Positions 25,188 through 34,190 of a stretch of 57,129 nt of DNA are shown here, piece by piece (positions within the stretch are counted from its first letter, which is position 1; each line of letters starts with the position of its first letter). A program made the translations under genes and the position numbers. Location: the NCBI RefSeq assembly GCF_015163715.1, contig NZ_JADDUM010000108.1, forward strand, positions 1 to 57,129, read 5' to 3'. The notes beneath the pieces were generated by a model. The model did no database searches and was not told the origin of the DNA. It was given only the letters and a program-made list of their open reading frames with translations. Origin of the DNA: Pseudomonas cyclaminis. Lineage in GTDB: Bacteria > Pseudomonadota > Gammaproteobacteria > Pseudomonadales > Pseudomonadaceae.

Positions 25188-26471
25188 TTATCTCCGGTTC
25201 GGGTTGAAGGTGTTGGGCAGCGAGGCCCAGCACGCGTCATAAGCAGGTTGAAGTTGCGGGCAGTCCAGGGCGAACTGGGTGGGACGCAGCACTTGGCTGG
25301 TCTCGAACATGAAGGCCATGGTGTTGTCGATCTTGTGCGGCGCCAACTCGACGTTGATCGCCTTGGTGCAGGTCTCGCCGTCCGGGCCGTGGGCGCTCAT
25401 GCAACTGTGCAGCGACGCGCCGCCGGGCAGGAAGCCCTCGGCCTTGGCGTCGTAAGCGCCCTGGATCAAGCCCATGTATTCGTTCATCAGGTTGCGGTGG
25501 AACCACGGCGGGCGGAAGGTGTTTTCGGCGACCATCCAGCGCGGCGGGAAGATCACGAAATCAAGGTTGGCCAGGCCGTGCACGCTGGTGGGCGAGGTCA
25601 ACACGGTGAAGATCGACGGATCCGGATGATCAAAACTCACGGTGCCGATGGTGTTGAAACGGCGCAGGTCATATTTGTACGGCACGTTGTTGCCGTGCCA
25701 GGCGACTACGTTCAGCGGTGAATGGTCGACTTCACAGGCCCACAGTTCACCGAGGAACTTCTGCACCAGGGTTGTAGGCTGTTTCAGGTCTTCGTAGTGG
25801 GCAACTGGGGTGAGGAAGTCGCGGGGGTTGGCCAGGCCGTTACTGCCGATAGGCCCAAGGTCCGGCAGGCGCAGCGGCGCGCCGTGGTTTTCCGCGACAT
25901 AACCGCGTGCGTGCGCATCCAGCAGTTCGACACGGAATTTGAGGCCACGTGGGAGCACGGCGATCTCCAGCGGCTCCACCTCCAGCACACCGAGTTCGGT
26001 GGCGATACGCAAGCGGCCCTGCTCGGGGACGATCAACAGTTCGCCATCGGCATTGAAGAACACACGCTCCATCGAATGGTTGGCGCGGTAGGTATGGATG
26101 CTGATGCCTGAGGGTTTTTCTGACCCCGAGTTGGCCACCATCCCGACAAGGCCATCGATAAAGTCTGTCGGCTCGCCGGGAATATCCAAGGGGTTCCAGC
26201 GCAGGCGATTCGGCGTCACCGCGCCCAACGGGCCACCGGCCAATTGCCGTTCCAGCTTGACGAACGCCGGGTGATTGGCCGACGGCTGAATGCGGTACAG
26301 CCAGGTACGGCGGGCTTCGCTGCGCACCATGGTGAAGGCCGTGCCGGAGAACAGTTCGGTGTACAGCCCGTAGGGCGCTTTTTGCGGGGCGTTCTGGCCG
26401 ACCGGCAGCGCGCCGGGCAGGGCTTCGCTGGCGAATTCATTGCCAAAGCCCGAAAGATATTCGAGGTTCAT
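25188..26471 (-). CDS. hmgA: Homogentisate 1,2-dioxygenase
   Basis: This 427-aa iron-dependent ring-cleaving dioxygenase converts homogentisate to maleylacetoacetate. The N-terminus [19 protein letters not shown] is the conserved family start, so ATG 26471 is used and a longer in-frame start is rejected. The iron and active-site region is seen in [16 protein letters not shown] and [16 protein letters not shown]. It is first in the operon hmgA-fahA-maiA with divergent hmgR. The leader has a TTTTTGTT-type complement that reads AAAAACAA in the mRNA, a possible Crc site. Confidence 0.96.
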   Translation of the reverse strand: MNLEYLSGFGNEFASEALPGALPVGQNAPQKAPYGLYTELFSGTAFTMVRSEARRTWLYRIQPSANHPAFVKLERQLAGGPLGAVTPNRLRWNPLDIPGEPTDFIDGLVGMVANSGSEKPSGISIHTYRANHSMERVFFNADGELLIVPEQGRLRIATELGVLEVEPLEIAVLPRGLKFRVELLDAHARGYVAENHGAPLRLPDLGPIGSNGLANPRDFLTPVAHYEDLKQPTTLVQKFLGELWACEVDHSPLNVVAWHGNNVPYKYDLRRFNTIGTVSFDHPDPSIFTVLTSPTSVHGLANLDFVIFPPRWMVAENTFRPPWFHRNLMNEYMGLIQGAYDAKAEGFLPGGASLHSCMSAHGPDGETCTKAINVELAPHKIDNTMAFMFETSQVLRPTQFALDCPQLQPAYDACWASLPNTFNPNRR

Positions 26472-26491
26472 GGAGCTTCCTCTGGGGTCAG

Positions 26492-26499
26492 TTGTTTTT
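26492..26499 (-). promoter_or_regulatory. Candidate Hfq/Crc motif in the hmgA leader
   Basis: On the minus-strand mRNA this reads AAAAACAA, which fits AANAANAA, 20 bases upstream of the hmgA start. Catabolic operons of Pseudomonas are often controlled this way. The motif is short, so chance is possible. Confidence 0.35.
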
Positions 26500-26501
26500 A
26501 T

Positions 26502-26526
26502 CGTAATCCAGTTACGCATAACGTAA
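26502..26526. promoter_or_regulatory. Putative HmgR operator with three half-sites
   Basis: CGTAA (26502-26506), TTACG (26512-26516) and CGTAA (26522-26526) are spaced by five bases each, so two overlapping perfect 5-5-5 palindromes share the middle arm. The array is in the hmgA-hmgR intergenic region, where an IclR-type repressor is expected to bind. Confidence 0.65.
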
Positions 26527-26590
26527 TTTGATCACTATCGACCGTCAAGCTATAAAGACGCCCATTCATCTCTCGGATTCTCGCCCTTCC

Positions 26591-27370
26591 ATGGAAAAGC
26601 CCCGCGACACCGGTAAACAGAAAGTCCGCTCGGCCGAAGTGGGCACCGATATCCTCAAGGCCCTGGCCGAGTTGTCGCCCGCCACGTCCCTGTCGCGCCT
26701 GGCCGAACATGTGCAGATGCCGGCAAGCAAGGTGCACCGCTATCTGCAGGCGTTGATCGCGTCTGGTTTTGCCGAACAGAACACCGCCACTAACCACTAT
26801 GGCCTGGGCCGCGAGGCGCTGCGGGTGGGCCTGGCCGCACTGGGCAGCATGGACGTACTGAAAGTCGGCGCGATGCCCCTGGCAGAACTGCGCGACGAGT
26901 TGAATGAAACCTGCTTTCTGGCGGTATGGGGCAACCAGGGCGCGACTGTGGTGCAGATCGAGCCGGCGGTGCGCGCAGTCACGGTGGTGACGCAATTGGG
27001 CTCGGTATTGCCGCTGCTCAGCTCGTCCACCGGGCTGGTGTTCAGCGCGTTCCTGCCGTCGCGGGAAACCGTGGAACTGCGCGAGCGCGAGATCCAGGCC
27101 GGAATCGCCCATGCCCTGGCGGACGACCAGGCCTACGCCCTCACCTGCGAGCAGATCCGCAGCCGTGGCCTGCACTTTGTGCATGGCCTGCTGATGCCGG
27201 GGGTGGACGCGCTGTCAGCGCCGGTATTCAACGCAATTGGCCAAGTCGCAGCGGTGATGACCGTGGTCGGCCCCACCTCGCTGTTCCACGCTGACGAGGA
27301 TGGCCCGGCGGCGCAGCGTTTGCTGGCGGCGACCCAGGCCGTGAGTTGGCGGATGGGCTATCAAACCTGA
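26591..27370 (+). CDS. hmgR: IclR-family regulator HmgR
   Basis: This 259-aa IclR-family protein has an N-terminal winged HTH (LSRLAEHVQMPASKVHRYLQ, about 35-54) and a C-terminal ligand-binding domain (GMPLAELRDELNETCFLAVW-type block; SLFHADEDGPAAQRLLAA at the end). Position next to hmgA matches HmgR, the repressor of the homogentisate operon that is released by homogentisate in P. putida. ATG 26591 (MEKPRDTGKQKVRSAEVG) is selected; the TTG 63 bases upstream would lie beside the putative operator. The stop lies one base from the stop of the convergent dacB. Confidence 0.9.
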   Translation: MEKPRDTGKQKVRSAEVGTDILKALAELSPATSLSRLAEHVQMPASKVHRYLQALIASGFAEQNTATNHYGLGREALRVGLAALGSMDVLKVGAMPLAELRDELNETCFLAVWGNQGATVVQIEPAVRAVTVVTQLGSVLPLLSSSTGLVFSAFLPSRETVELREREIQAGIAHALADDQAYALTCEQIRSRGLHFVHGLLMPGVDALSAPVFNAIGQVAAVMTVVGPTSLFHADEDGPAAQRLLAATQAVSWRMGYQT

Positions 27371-27371
27371 G

Positions 27372-28816
27372 CTAGTCGTGCCATTGGGTCAGGGCCAACG
27401 CAACACGGTTCTCCAACGCCCGGATGGGCGCGGCCTCACTGAGGTAGTTGTTGCTGATCATCGAGAACACCAGGCGCCGGCCTTGGGCATCGGTGATATA
27501 GCCGCTCAACGATGACACCCCGGCCATGGAGCCGGTCTTGGCGTGCAGGTTGTTTTCGGCAGCCGTCCCGCGCAGGCGATAGCGCAGGCTGCCACCGGTC
27601 ATGCGGTCGGCGTTGCCGGCAATCGGCAAGGCGCTGTACCAGGCATCGAACCACGGTTGCCTGGCGGTCGCGAGCAGCAGGTCCGTGAGGTTCTGCGACG
27701 ACACCAGGTTACGCCGCGACAAGCCCGAACCGTCGACCTGGACCAGCGTCGCCGGGTCCAACCCTTGGCGTCTCATGAACGCCGCCACCGCCGCCGCCCC
27801 CGCCTGCGCGTGCCCGCATTGACGGTCTTGCGCCCCATGGCCTTGAGCAACGCCTCGGACATGTTGTTGTTCGACAGTTTGAGCAGCGGCGTGATCAATG
27901 CCTGCAACGGTGCCGATTGATGCTCCGCCAGCACCCTGGCCGCCCCAGGGCTTGCACCGCCAATCACCCTGCGCCCCAGCACCTCAATACCCTGCTGCGC
28001 CAAGGCTTGCTCGAACAGAGTGGCCACCAGTTGCGTCGGCTCCCACACGCTCACCCACTGCCGGCTTTGCTTGCCCGGCGCCAACGTGCCTGTCAGTTGC
28101 AGCAGATTGGTGCCGTGCTGACGGGTGATGCCATAGCTGTCGCCGGGACCGCTGGCGGCGTGGTTGCTCAGTTGCACGTAATCCGTGGGCGGGCTTAGAG
28201 AAACAGTCACCGGCTGGCCGGCAATGACCGGCGCCTTGGCCGTGACGATCAGGGTGCCCGCGTCAAAATCCGCATTGGGCGATACCGTCAGCGCGGAAAT
28301 CTGCGCGCCGTAGTAGGTGCTTTCGTCGTCCTGGGCCCAGTCGACGCCCAGGCGTTCGGCGTCGAAAAAGCTGTCGTCGAACACCAGGTCGCCCTGCACC
28401 TGGCGCACGCCCTGGCGCGCCAGTTGGGCGGCGAGTGCCTGGTAGTCGGCGAACTGGGTGGTCGGGTCACCCAGGCCGCGCAGGTAGAGGTTGCCGGTCA
28501 GGCGCTCACCTTGTTGCGGGCCATTGCTCAGCAGTTGCGTGGCGAACCGATACTGCGGCCCCAGCACGTCCATCGCCGCCGCCGTGGTCAGCAATTTGAG
28601 GTTGGACGCGGGGATCAAGCGTGTACGCGGGTTGTGCTGATAGAGGGTGCTGCCGCTGCGGGCGTCGCGCACCATCAGGGAGACGGTGGCGCCATTCAAC
28701 GCCGGATCAGCCAACAGGCGTTCGAGGGTGGTCGGGGTGGAGGGCTGCGAAACGCTGGCGCAGCCGCCCAGTAAAAAGATCAAGCCCAGCAGGTGTAACC
28801 ATCGGCCAAAGTGCAT
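27372..28816 (-). pseudogene. dacB: D-alanyl-D-alanine carboxypeptidase/endopeptidase (PBP4), frameshifted
   Basis: The gene encodes a low-molecular-mass penicillin-binding protein of the PBP4/DacB group that trims peptidoglycan stem peptides. From ATG 28816 there is a lipoprotein signal with lipobox LGGC (Cys19), then SNLK (S-x-x-K active-site motif) and SNN (S-x-N). The KTG motif (HAKTGSMAG) lies only in the second frame, after position 27810. Inserting one G in the minus-strand GGCACGCGCAGG (GGCACGGCGCAGG) joins the frames through GTAQAGAAAVAAFMRRQG and gives 481 aa. As written, the product lacks KTG and would be inactive. Loss of DacB can influence AmpC beta-lactamase induction in Pseudomonas; sequence error is equally possible. 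Confidence 0.87.
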
Positions 28817-28873
28817 CGGTAGCGTTTTCCACAAAGCTAATCAGTGGCGGCAACGCTAACAGCTCCCCCCCTT

Positions 28874-28912
28874 TGTGCGAGCGGGCTTGCCACAGAAAGC
28901 TCGCTCGCCACA
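28874..28912. repeat. Degenerate REP-like element
   Basis: GTGCGAGCGGGCTTGCC, then GAAAGCTCGCTCGCCACA, form an imperfect palindrome between the dacB start and the end of the siderophore receptor gene. It resembles the TGTGGCGAGCGGG... repeats common in fluorescent pseudomonads. Confidence 0.5.
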
Positions 28913-28940
28913 ACCTGTCATTACTTTTAAAACTGCGCTC

Positions 28941-31358
28941 TTAAAACTGCAGCGTGCTGGACACCGACACCTGCCGCGCATCCCCAATGGACACAAACAA
29001 CCGGCTGGCCGCCGAGGTGTAGTAGGTGCGGTCGAACATGTTCTTCACGTTGAGCTGGAACTTGACCTTCTGCCCTTCGATCTTGGTGTCGTAGGTGGCG
29101 AACGCGTCGGCCACGGTGTAGCCCGGCAGGTCGAAATCGTTGGCGGCGTCGCCGGCGCGTTCGCCGACGTAGCGAGCACCGGTGCCCACGCGCAACTGGT
29201 CGCCACCGAAAATGCTGCCGAAGTCATAGGCCACCGACAACGAGCCGGTGTGCTTGGCCACGTTTTGCAGGCGGTTGCCTTCCAGCGTCGGGTCGTTGTC
29301 CTTGATATCTTCGGCATCGGTGAAGGCGTAGCTGCCGATCAGGCTCCACTTGTCGGTCAATTGGCCGCTGGCATCCAGCTCCAGGCCACGGGAACGCACT
29401 TGGCCGGCGATGCTGTAGACGGTGTTCGCACCGGAGCCCACCGACACCAGCACGTTGCGCTTGTCGATGTTGAACAACGCCGCGCTGGCGGTGATGCGCC
29501 CAGGAATGTCGAGCTTGGCGCCCAGCTCCCACGACTTGGATTCTTCTGGCGTGAGGTCGCCGGTCAAGGTGCTGCCATCGGCCAGGGCGGCGATGGTGGA
29601 GTTGGGCTTGAACGACTCGGTGTAGCTGCCGTAGAACGACAGCTCATCGGTGTAGCGATACACCAGCCCCGCACGCGGCACCCAGGCCTGGCCGTTGCCG
29701 TCGGTGTTGGCCTTGAACGGCACGCCTTTGCCGGCGTATTGGTCGTACATCTGGTAGCGGGCGCCCGCCACGAATATCCACTGGTCGGTGAGGTGGATCG
29801 CGTCCTGGAAGAACAGCGAGTCGCTGCGCAGCAGGTCGGTCTGGGCGCTGTCGGCGGCGCTGACCGTGGTGCCCGCGACTTCGTTGCCATACACCGGGTT
29901 GTTGTAGTTGAACGTGGTGCGCGAGGCCTGGCGAATCAGGTCGGCGCGGTAGACCTTGCGGTACTCATCGTCCATGCCGAAGACCAGATCATTCTGCAGG
30001 CCAAACACATTGACCTTGCCTTCCAGGCTGGCGGTGGTGAAGCGATCGGTGGTGATCGCGCCCTTGGTGCCGTCCATCTTGCGGGTCAGGGTGCCGTCGG
30101 TATTCACCGCGCTGACGCGCACCTGGCTGGCGTCGTAGGTTTCGCGGTTCCAGCTGTAGCCGAAGTGGGCTTTCCAATCGTCGTTCAGGTCGTGGTCGGC
30201 TTCGAAGCGGTACAGGTCGGAACGGCCTTCCATGTTGTTGAACGGCTCATCCAGGCGTCGGGTGGAGGGGATGTCCAGCGGGTGGTTGGACTTGTCGATC
30301 GCCGTGCCACGGTCGAACGGCGAGAGAAACTCGCGGTGTTCGTAGGCGAACAAGAGCTTGGTGGTGTCGCCATACCAGGCCAGGGACGGAGCCAGCAGCG
30401 TCTCGCGGTGAGTGCCAAAGTTGCGCCAGTAGTCTTCGTCTTCATGGTCGACGATCAGGCGATAGGCCAGGCCCGAGTCACCGATCGGGCCGGTGGTGTC
30501 GAGGCTGCCGCCGCTGCCGTTCTTGCCGTTGCCGAAGGTGGAGCCGCGCACCGTCAGGGCGGTGGATTGGGTCAGTTCGGGCTTTTTGCTGACAATATTG
30601 ACCACGCCGCCCGGATCCTGGATGCCATACAGCAGCGACGAGGGGCCTTTGAGCACTTCGACGCGCTCCGCCGTGGCGTTCAGGGCGCGGCCCTGCACCA
30701 CCGGCATGCCGTCACGCATGATCGAGCCGTTACGGTTGTCGCCAAAACCGCGCAGCATCACGGCGTCCTGGGTGCTGGCCAGGGTGTTGGCCTGGGTGAT
30801 GCCGCTGATATTGCCGAGGGCGTCATCCAGGTTACGGGGGGTCTGGTCGCGCAGCACTTGGGCCGGCACCACGTTGACGGTTTGCGGGGTTTCCAGCAGC
30901 AAGGCCCGGGAACGCATCACCGAGCTGGTGGGCGGCGGCTGGTAGCTGGTGCTGTCCTGGGTTTGGCCAACGCCACTGATGGTGGTGGCGCCGAGGTTGA
31001 CCGCGCCATCGGTCGGCACCGGCTCAAGCGCCAAGGTGCGGGCGTCGATCTGGCGGAAGGTGAAACCGGAATTGCCCAGCAAGCGTTGCAGCGCCTGGGT
31101 CGCGCTCATCTGCCCACTGACCGCCGGGGCACTGAGGCCGTAGGGCGCTTCATCGGTGTAGATCACGCTGATCCCGGTGACCCGGCTGAAATCGCTCAGG
31201 GCCTGGGGCAGCGGTTTCGCGGCCAGGGCAAATTTGAACTGGGCGCTTTGCTGCTCCTGCGCCTGTGCCACGCATAGGGGCAGCAAGGCCAGCCCCGATA
31301 CCGCCAATACCGAGGCTCCCAGCCACTGTTTAACCAAACCGCCCGCCGTCGACTTCAT
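28941..31358 (-). CDS. TonB-dependent siderophore receptor with STN domain
   Basis: This 805-aa outer-membrane receptor has a signal peptide to about residue 34 (AQAQ/E), a signalling STN domain at about 40-112 (LPQALSDFSRVTGISVIY), a plug with ETPQTVNVVPAQVLRDQ and VLKGPSSLLYGIQDPGGVVN, and a barrel that ends SVSSTLQF. This is the ferrichrome/ferrioxamine (FhuA/FoxA/FiuA) type. The exact siderophore cannot be named. ATG 31358 gives a proper signal sequence; a codon 54 bases upstream is the alternative. An STN domain usually means signalling to a FecR/FecI pair, but none is adjacent. A very A/T-rich stretch at 31445-31475 may hold the promoter and a weak Fur site. Confidence 0.9.
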   Translation of the reverse strand: MKSTAGGLVKQWLGASVLAVSGLALLPLCVAQAQEQQSAQFKFALAAKPLPQALSDFSRVTGISVIYTDEAPYGLSAPAVSGQMSATQALQRLLGNSGFTFRQIDARTLALEPVPTDGAVNLGATTISGVGQTQDSTSYQPPPTSSVMRSRALLLETPQTVNVVPAQVLRDQTPRNLDDALGNISGITQANTLASTQDAVMLRGFGDNRNGSIMRDGMPVVQGRALNATAERVEVLKGPSSLLYGIQDPGGVVNIVSKKPELTQSTALTVRGSTFGNGKNGSGGSLDTTGPIGDSGLAYRLIVDHEDEDYWRNFGTHRETLLAPSLAWYGDTTKLLFAYEHREFLSPFDRGTAIDKSNHPLDIPSTRRLDEPFNNMEGRSDLYRFEADHDLNDDWKAHFGYSWNRETYDASQVRVSAVNTDGTLTRKMDGTKGAITTDRFTTASLEGKVNVFGLQNDLVFGMDDEYRKVYRADLIRQASRTTFNYNNPVYGNEVAGTTVSAADSAQTDLLRSDSLFFQDAIHLTDQWIFVAGARYQMYDQYAGKGVPFKANTDGNGQAWVPRAGLVYRYTDELSFYGSYTESFKPNSTIAALADGSTLTGDLTPEESKSWELGAKLDIPGRITASAALFNIDKRNVLVSVGSGANTVYSIAGQVRSRGLELDASGQLTDKWSLIGSYAFTDAEDIKDNDPTLEGNRLQNVAKHTGSLSVAYDFGSIFGGDQLRVGTGARYVGERAGDAANDFDLPGYTVADAFATYDTKIEGQKVKFQLNVKNMFDRTYYTSAASRLFVSIGDARQVSVSSTLQF

Positions 31359-31467
31359 GCTGTGAGAACCCGTGTAGAAAACGCTGTTAATGCGAATAGA
31401 TCGCAGTTTCATGCACTACACGGATCAGCCGGCGATTTACCTCACATTTATTTGCAAATATTTTTAC

Positions 31468-32401
31468 TTATTGCGCCTGAAGGCGAAAACCGAAGCGCGG
31501 GAAGTGCACATGCACGGTGCCAGCCCGTGGGTCGGTGCGGCGCAGGATCAACTCTTCGCGCCCGGCAAACAGCAACTCGCCGGCGACCGGGTCGACGCCG
31601 TAGTCAATCGCGCTGATGGTCACTTGCTGGCCGGCCTTGAAGCCATTCAAGTCCTCGAACACTTCGTCCGGCAGCGCCGCCGGTGTGGCGTCGTGCGCAA
31701 TCGCCAGCGCCTGCTCGGCCGTCATCTGGCTGGCCGTACCGTGGCCAAAACCGAGCACACGCCCCAGCCACGCCGACACGGCCGGATAGGCATCCACCAA
31801 CGGCGAAGTCACCGGCGTGGCCTTGAGGAACCACAACGGATGGGCCATCGCGAAGTCGCAATCGACGCTCGCCAAACAGGAAGTCCCCGGACTCACGCTG
31901 CAGTTGCTGCTCCAGGCGCGCCATGATCGCCGGCCATTGGTGCTTGGCCAGCTCGGCCGGCAACTTGCTCGCCGTACCGCCGCTGAACAGCGCGGCGCGG
32001 TCGGCGAGAAACGCCTTGATCGCTTCCGGCGGCAACTTGCCAAAGCGCACCGCCACCGATTCCGGCTGGAACACCAGGCTCACGGCGTGGGCAAACACCA
32101 CGCTGTCGGCCCAGGTGGCGAAGGTTTGGGTGATCATTTCCTGGCCCAGCGGGAACAGTGCCGGCGCGGTTTTTTCCTGCTCAAGGCGGCGGGCGATCAG
32201 GGCGGTGTCGCAATAGATATCAGCGCCAACCTGCAGCACGGGGGTTTTGCGATAGCCACCGGTCAGCGCCGTCAGGTCCGGCTTGGGCATCACCGGCGAA
32301 ATATGCACCGAATGCCAGGACAAGCCTTTGAAGCCCAGCAGCAGCCGAGCTTTTTCCGCGAACGGGGAAGTTGGGTAGTGGTGCAGGATGAGCTCAGACA
32401 T
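31468..32401 (-). pseudogene. Glutathione S-transferase family protein, frameshifted
   Basis: The gene encodes a GST-fold protein of about 312 aa. The thioredoxin-like N-terminal domain begins at ATG 32401 (MSELILHHYPTSPFAEKARL), with GGYRKTPVLQVGADIYCDTA as the glutathione-binding block. The frame breaks near 31868, after GDFLFGE. The rest (FAMAHPLWFLKATPVTSPLV and onward to GFRLQAQ) is in another frame. The junction fits loss of one copy of a five-base direct repeat: GGCGAGCCGAGCGTC would encode GEPSV, while the sequence has GGCGAGCGTC. As written, the product has a wrong C-terminal half. The C-terminal extension of about 100 residues after the GST domain has no function I can name. Confidence 0.8.
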
Positions 32402-32477
32402 GCCGGGGTCCACATGAAAAAATGAACCCGCAGCTTAGCGCGCAACGGGCATTGGCGGCGTGATGGGAACCCATCAG

Positions 32478-32753
32478 TCAGATCAATGAGCCCTGCGCCG
32501 CCAGGCACTCCTTGGCACTCTTCTTCAGCTTCTTGATCAACCGCTCCTGGCGCAACGCCTCGCCCTTGCTTGCGCATTGCTCGGTGTACACCAGCGCCAC
32601 GGCAGGGCTGGACAGGAAAAACCGGGCGCCCTTGCCGCTCTGGTGCGAGGCAAACCGGCGCACCGGGTCGTTGCTGATGCCGCAATACAGCGAGCCATTG
32701 GCGGCGCGCACCAGGTAGACAAACCAGGGTTTGGGTGGAGGAAGATCAGTCAC
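32478..32753 (-). CDS. GIY-YIG nuclease-fold protein (YhbQ-type)
   Basis: This 91-aa protein is a minimal GIY-YIG domain: [16 protein letters not shown] has the GIY and YIG equivalents, followed by [17 protein letters not shown] with the conserved Arg and His, and [19 protein letters not shown] with the catalytic Glu region. It resembles the UPF0213/YhbQ group, for which weak DNA endonuclease activity has been reported in E. coli. The start is GTG at 32753 with a weak ribosome-binding site. It is monocistronic on the minus strand. Confidence 0.85.
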   Translation of the reverse strand: MTDLPPPKPWFVYLVRAANGSLYCGISNDPVRRFASHQSGKGARFFLSSPAVALVYTEQCASKGEALRQERLIKKLKKSAKECLAAQGSLI

Positions 32754-32789
32754 AGGTCAGGTCGGCAGGCCAGAGGAGCGCCAATCTTA

Positions 32790-33260
32790 TCAACGCCCGG
32801 CCTGAAATGCCTTGAGGCCTTTGCGTGCCTGGGCGCGGACAGCGTTTTTCAAGGCCGGCGACCAGCCCAGCAACAAGCCCTTGATGCCCAACGCCTGGCG
32901 CGACCAGCGCCACAGGTCGAAATGGTCGTGGTGCTCGCAGATTTTGCCGTCGCGGAACACGAAACGGGCGCCGATATCGTTGACCACGGTGTTGCCGGTG
33001 GCGCTGAACAGGTAGGTCGCCACCCAATGCGCGCTGCCGGTGGTGTCATCGCTGCGCACATGGTCGAACGTCAGGGAGAAATCCTTGGCCCGCGTGGTGA
33101 GCATGCGCCACATGTCGCCGGCATCACGGCCGCGCAGTTCGCCAAAGGCCGGGTCGCTGAACAGCACGTCCTCGGTGTAGCAGGCCGCCATGGCCTCGGC
33201 ATCCAGCCGCTGGAAGGCGCTGTAGAACTCGGTGATCAGGGCGTTATGTGCGTCACTCAT
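32790..33260 (-). CDS. NTF2-like/SnoaL-fold protein
   Basis: This 156-aa protein has the NTF2-like cone pattern: LITEFYSAFQRLDAEAMAAC for the first helices, then YTEDVLFSDPAFGELRG, and later VNDIGARFVFRDGKICEHHD, the usual beta strands with His/Asp in the pocket. Many proteins of this fold are small enzymes or binding proteins, so the fold does not define a function. ATG 33260 (MSDAHNALITEFY) is preferred over a codon 36 bases upstream. No operon partner is visible. Confidence 0.8.
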   Translation of the reverse strand: MSDAHNALITEFYSAFQRLDAEAMAACYTEDVLFSDPAFGELRGRDAGDMWRMLTTRAKDFSLTFDHVRSDDTTGSAHWVATYLFSATGNTVVNDIGARFVFRDGKICEHHDHFDLWRWSRQALGIKGLLLGWSPALKNAVRAQARKGLKAFQAGR

Positions 33261-33356
33261 GGGCAGGTTCCAAACCAGGGGCTGTAGGGTATGCACGATA
33301 GTCTGCGCACCGGCAAAACTCTATCGGCATTCACATCGGCAATGGCCAGCCACACG

Positions 33357-33992
33357 CTATGGCACCATGCCGCAGCTGCGCGCATACGCGAACAGATCCA
33401 CGTCGGTGGAAATGCACAGCCGGCTCATGGCGGTACTTTTCTGTTTGCTGATGGTGGAAATACTGCGATTGACCCGTGCCGCAATCTGGCTGACGGTCAT
33501 GCCACTGGCCAGCATCCTTACCACCTCCCGCTCCTTGCTGGACAACTGCGGCTGTTGCATCTGGTCGCCGGTGCCCGCCTCTACCAACTGCGCCCGCAGG
33601 CATTCACTGGCAAACGTCTCGCCCTTGATCACCGCATTGATCGCGATGGGCAGCTCCCGGGCCGACGCGCTCTTGGCGACAATCGCCCGTGCCCCATGGG
33701 CAAAAGAAGCACGCAGGGTGGCCACGTTGGCAAACATGGTCACCAGGATCACCGGCAATGTCGGGTACTGACGACGCAACAGGCCCAACAGCCCGTAACC
33801 GTCGGCCTGCTGACCGCCGGGCATGGCGAAGTCAGTCACCAATACATCACAAGCCACAGAACTCAACAGTTTGAGCAACTCATCGGGCCCGTCGGCTTCG
33901 CCGACGACCTTGCACCTACCGCCCGCCTCAATCACCACCCGTTGCCCAATACGCACAATAGGATGGTCGTCGGCAATGATTACACGCAGCAT
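33357..33992 (-). CDS. LuxR/FixJ-type response regulator
   Basis: This 211-aa two-component regulator has a receiver domain with acidic pocket Asp8-Asp9, phospho-acceptor Asp54 (VLVTDFAMPGG), switch Thr85 and Lys107, and a C-terminal LuxR-type HTH (LSSKEREVVRMLASGMTVSQ, about 146-190). The recognition helix (STISKQKSTAMSRL) recalls RcsB-like regulators of pilus genes. No sensor kinase is adjacent. An HPt-protein gene lies upstream on the same strand, and a pilus cluster is divergent from it, so control of the pilus is plausible but inferred. The start MLRVIIADDHPIVR is typical. Confidence 0.9.
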   Translation of the reverse strand: MLRVIIADDHPIVRIGQRVVIEAGGRCKVVGEADGPDELLKLLSSVACDVLVTDFAMPGGQQADGYGLLGLLRRQYPTLPVILVTMFANVATLRASFAHGARAIVAKSASARELPIAINAVIKGETFASECLRAQLVEAGTGDQMQQPQLSSKEREVVRMLASGMTVSQIAARVNRSISTISKQKSTAMSRLCISTDVDLFAYARSCGMVP

Positions 33993-34190
33993 AAATACCC
34001 ACGAATGATGGCAACTGGAAATCACGCAAAATACCTTTGTCCACGCACCTCAACAACCACCCGGCGCGGTACGCTCCAGACCGCGCCCAGCATTTGATAG
34101 ATAACAACTCCCAACCTACAAAACAAAAAGAAATTACCTACATCTTTAGCCCTTAACAGACCTCTTGCGATGTCCTACAGACTTATCCAC

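Noticed and set aside
28875..31277. Very long open frame (about 800 codons) on the plus strand opposite the siderophore receptor
   Set aside because: It is a mirror of a GC-rich coding strand, is low in complexity with many His/Gln/Val/Gly, and has no family resemblance; the minus-strand receptor is clear.
31445..31475. A/T-rich stretch before the siderophore receptor as a Fur box
   Set aside because: The best hand alignment gives only about 11 of 19 matches, too weak to list as a separate site.
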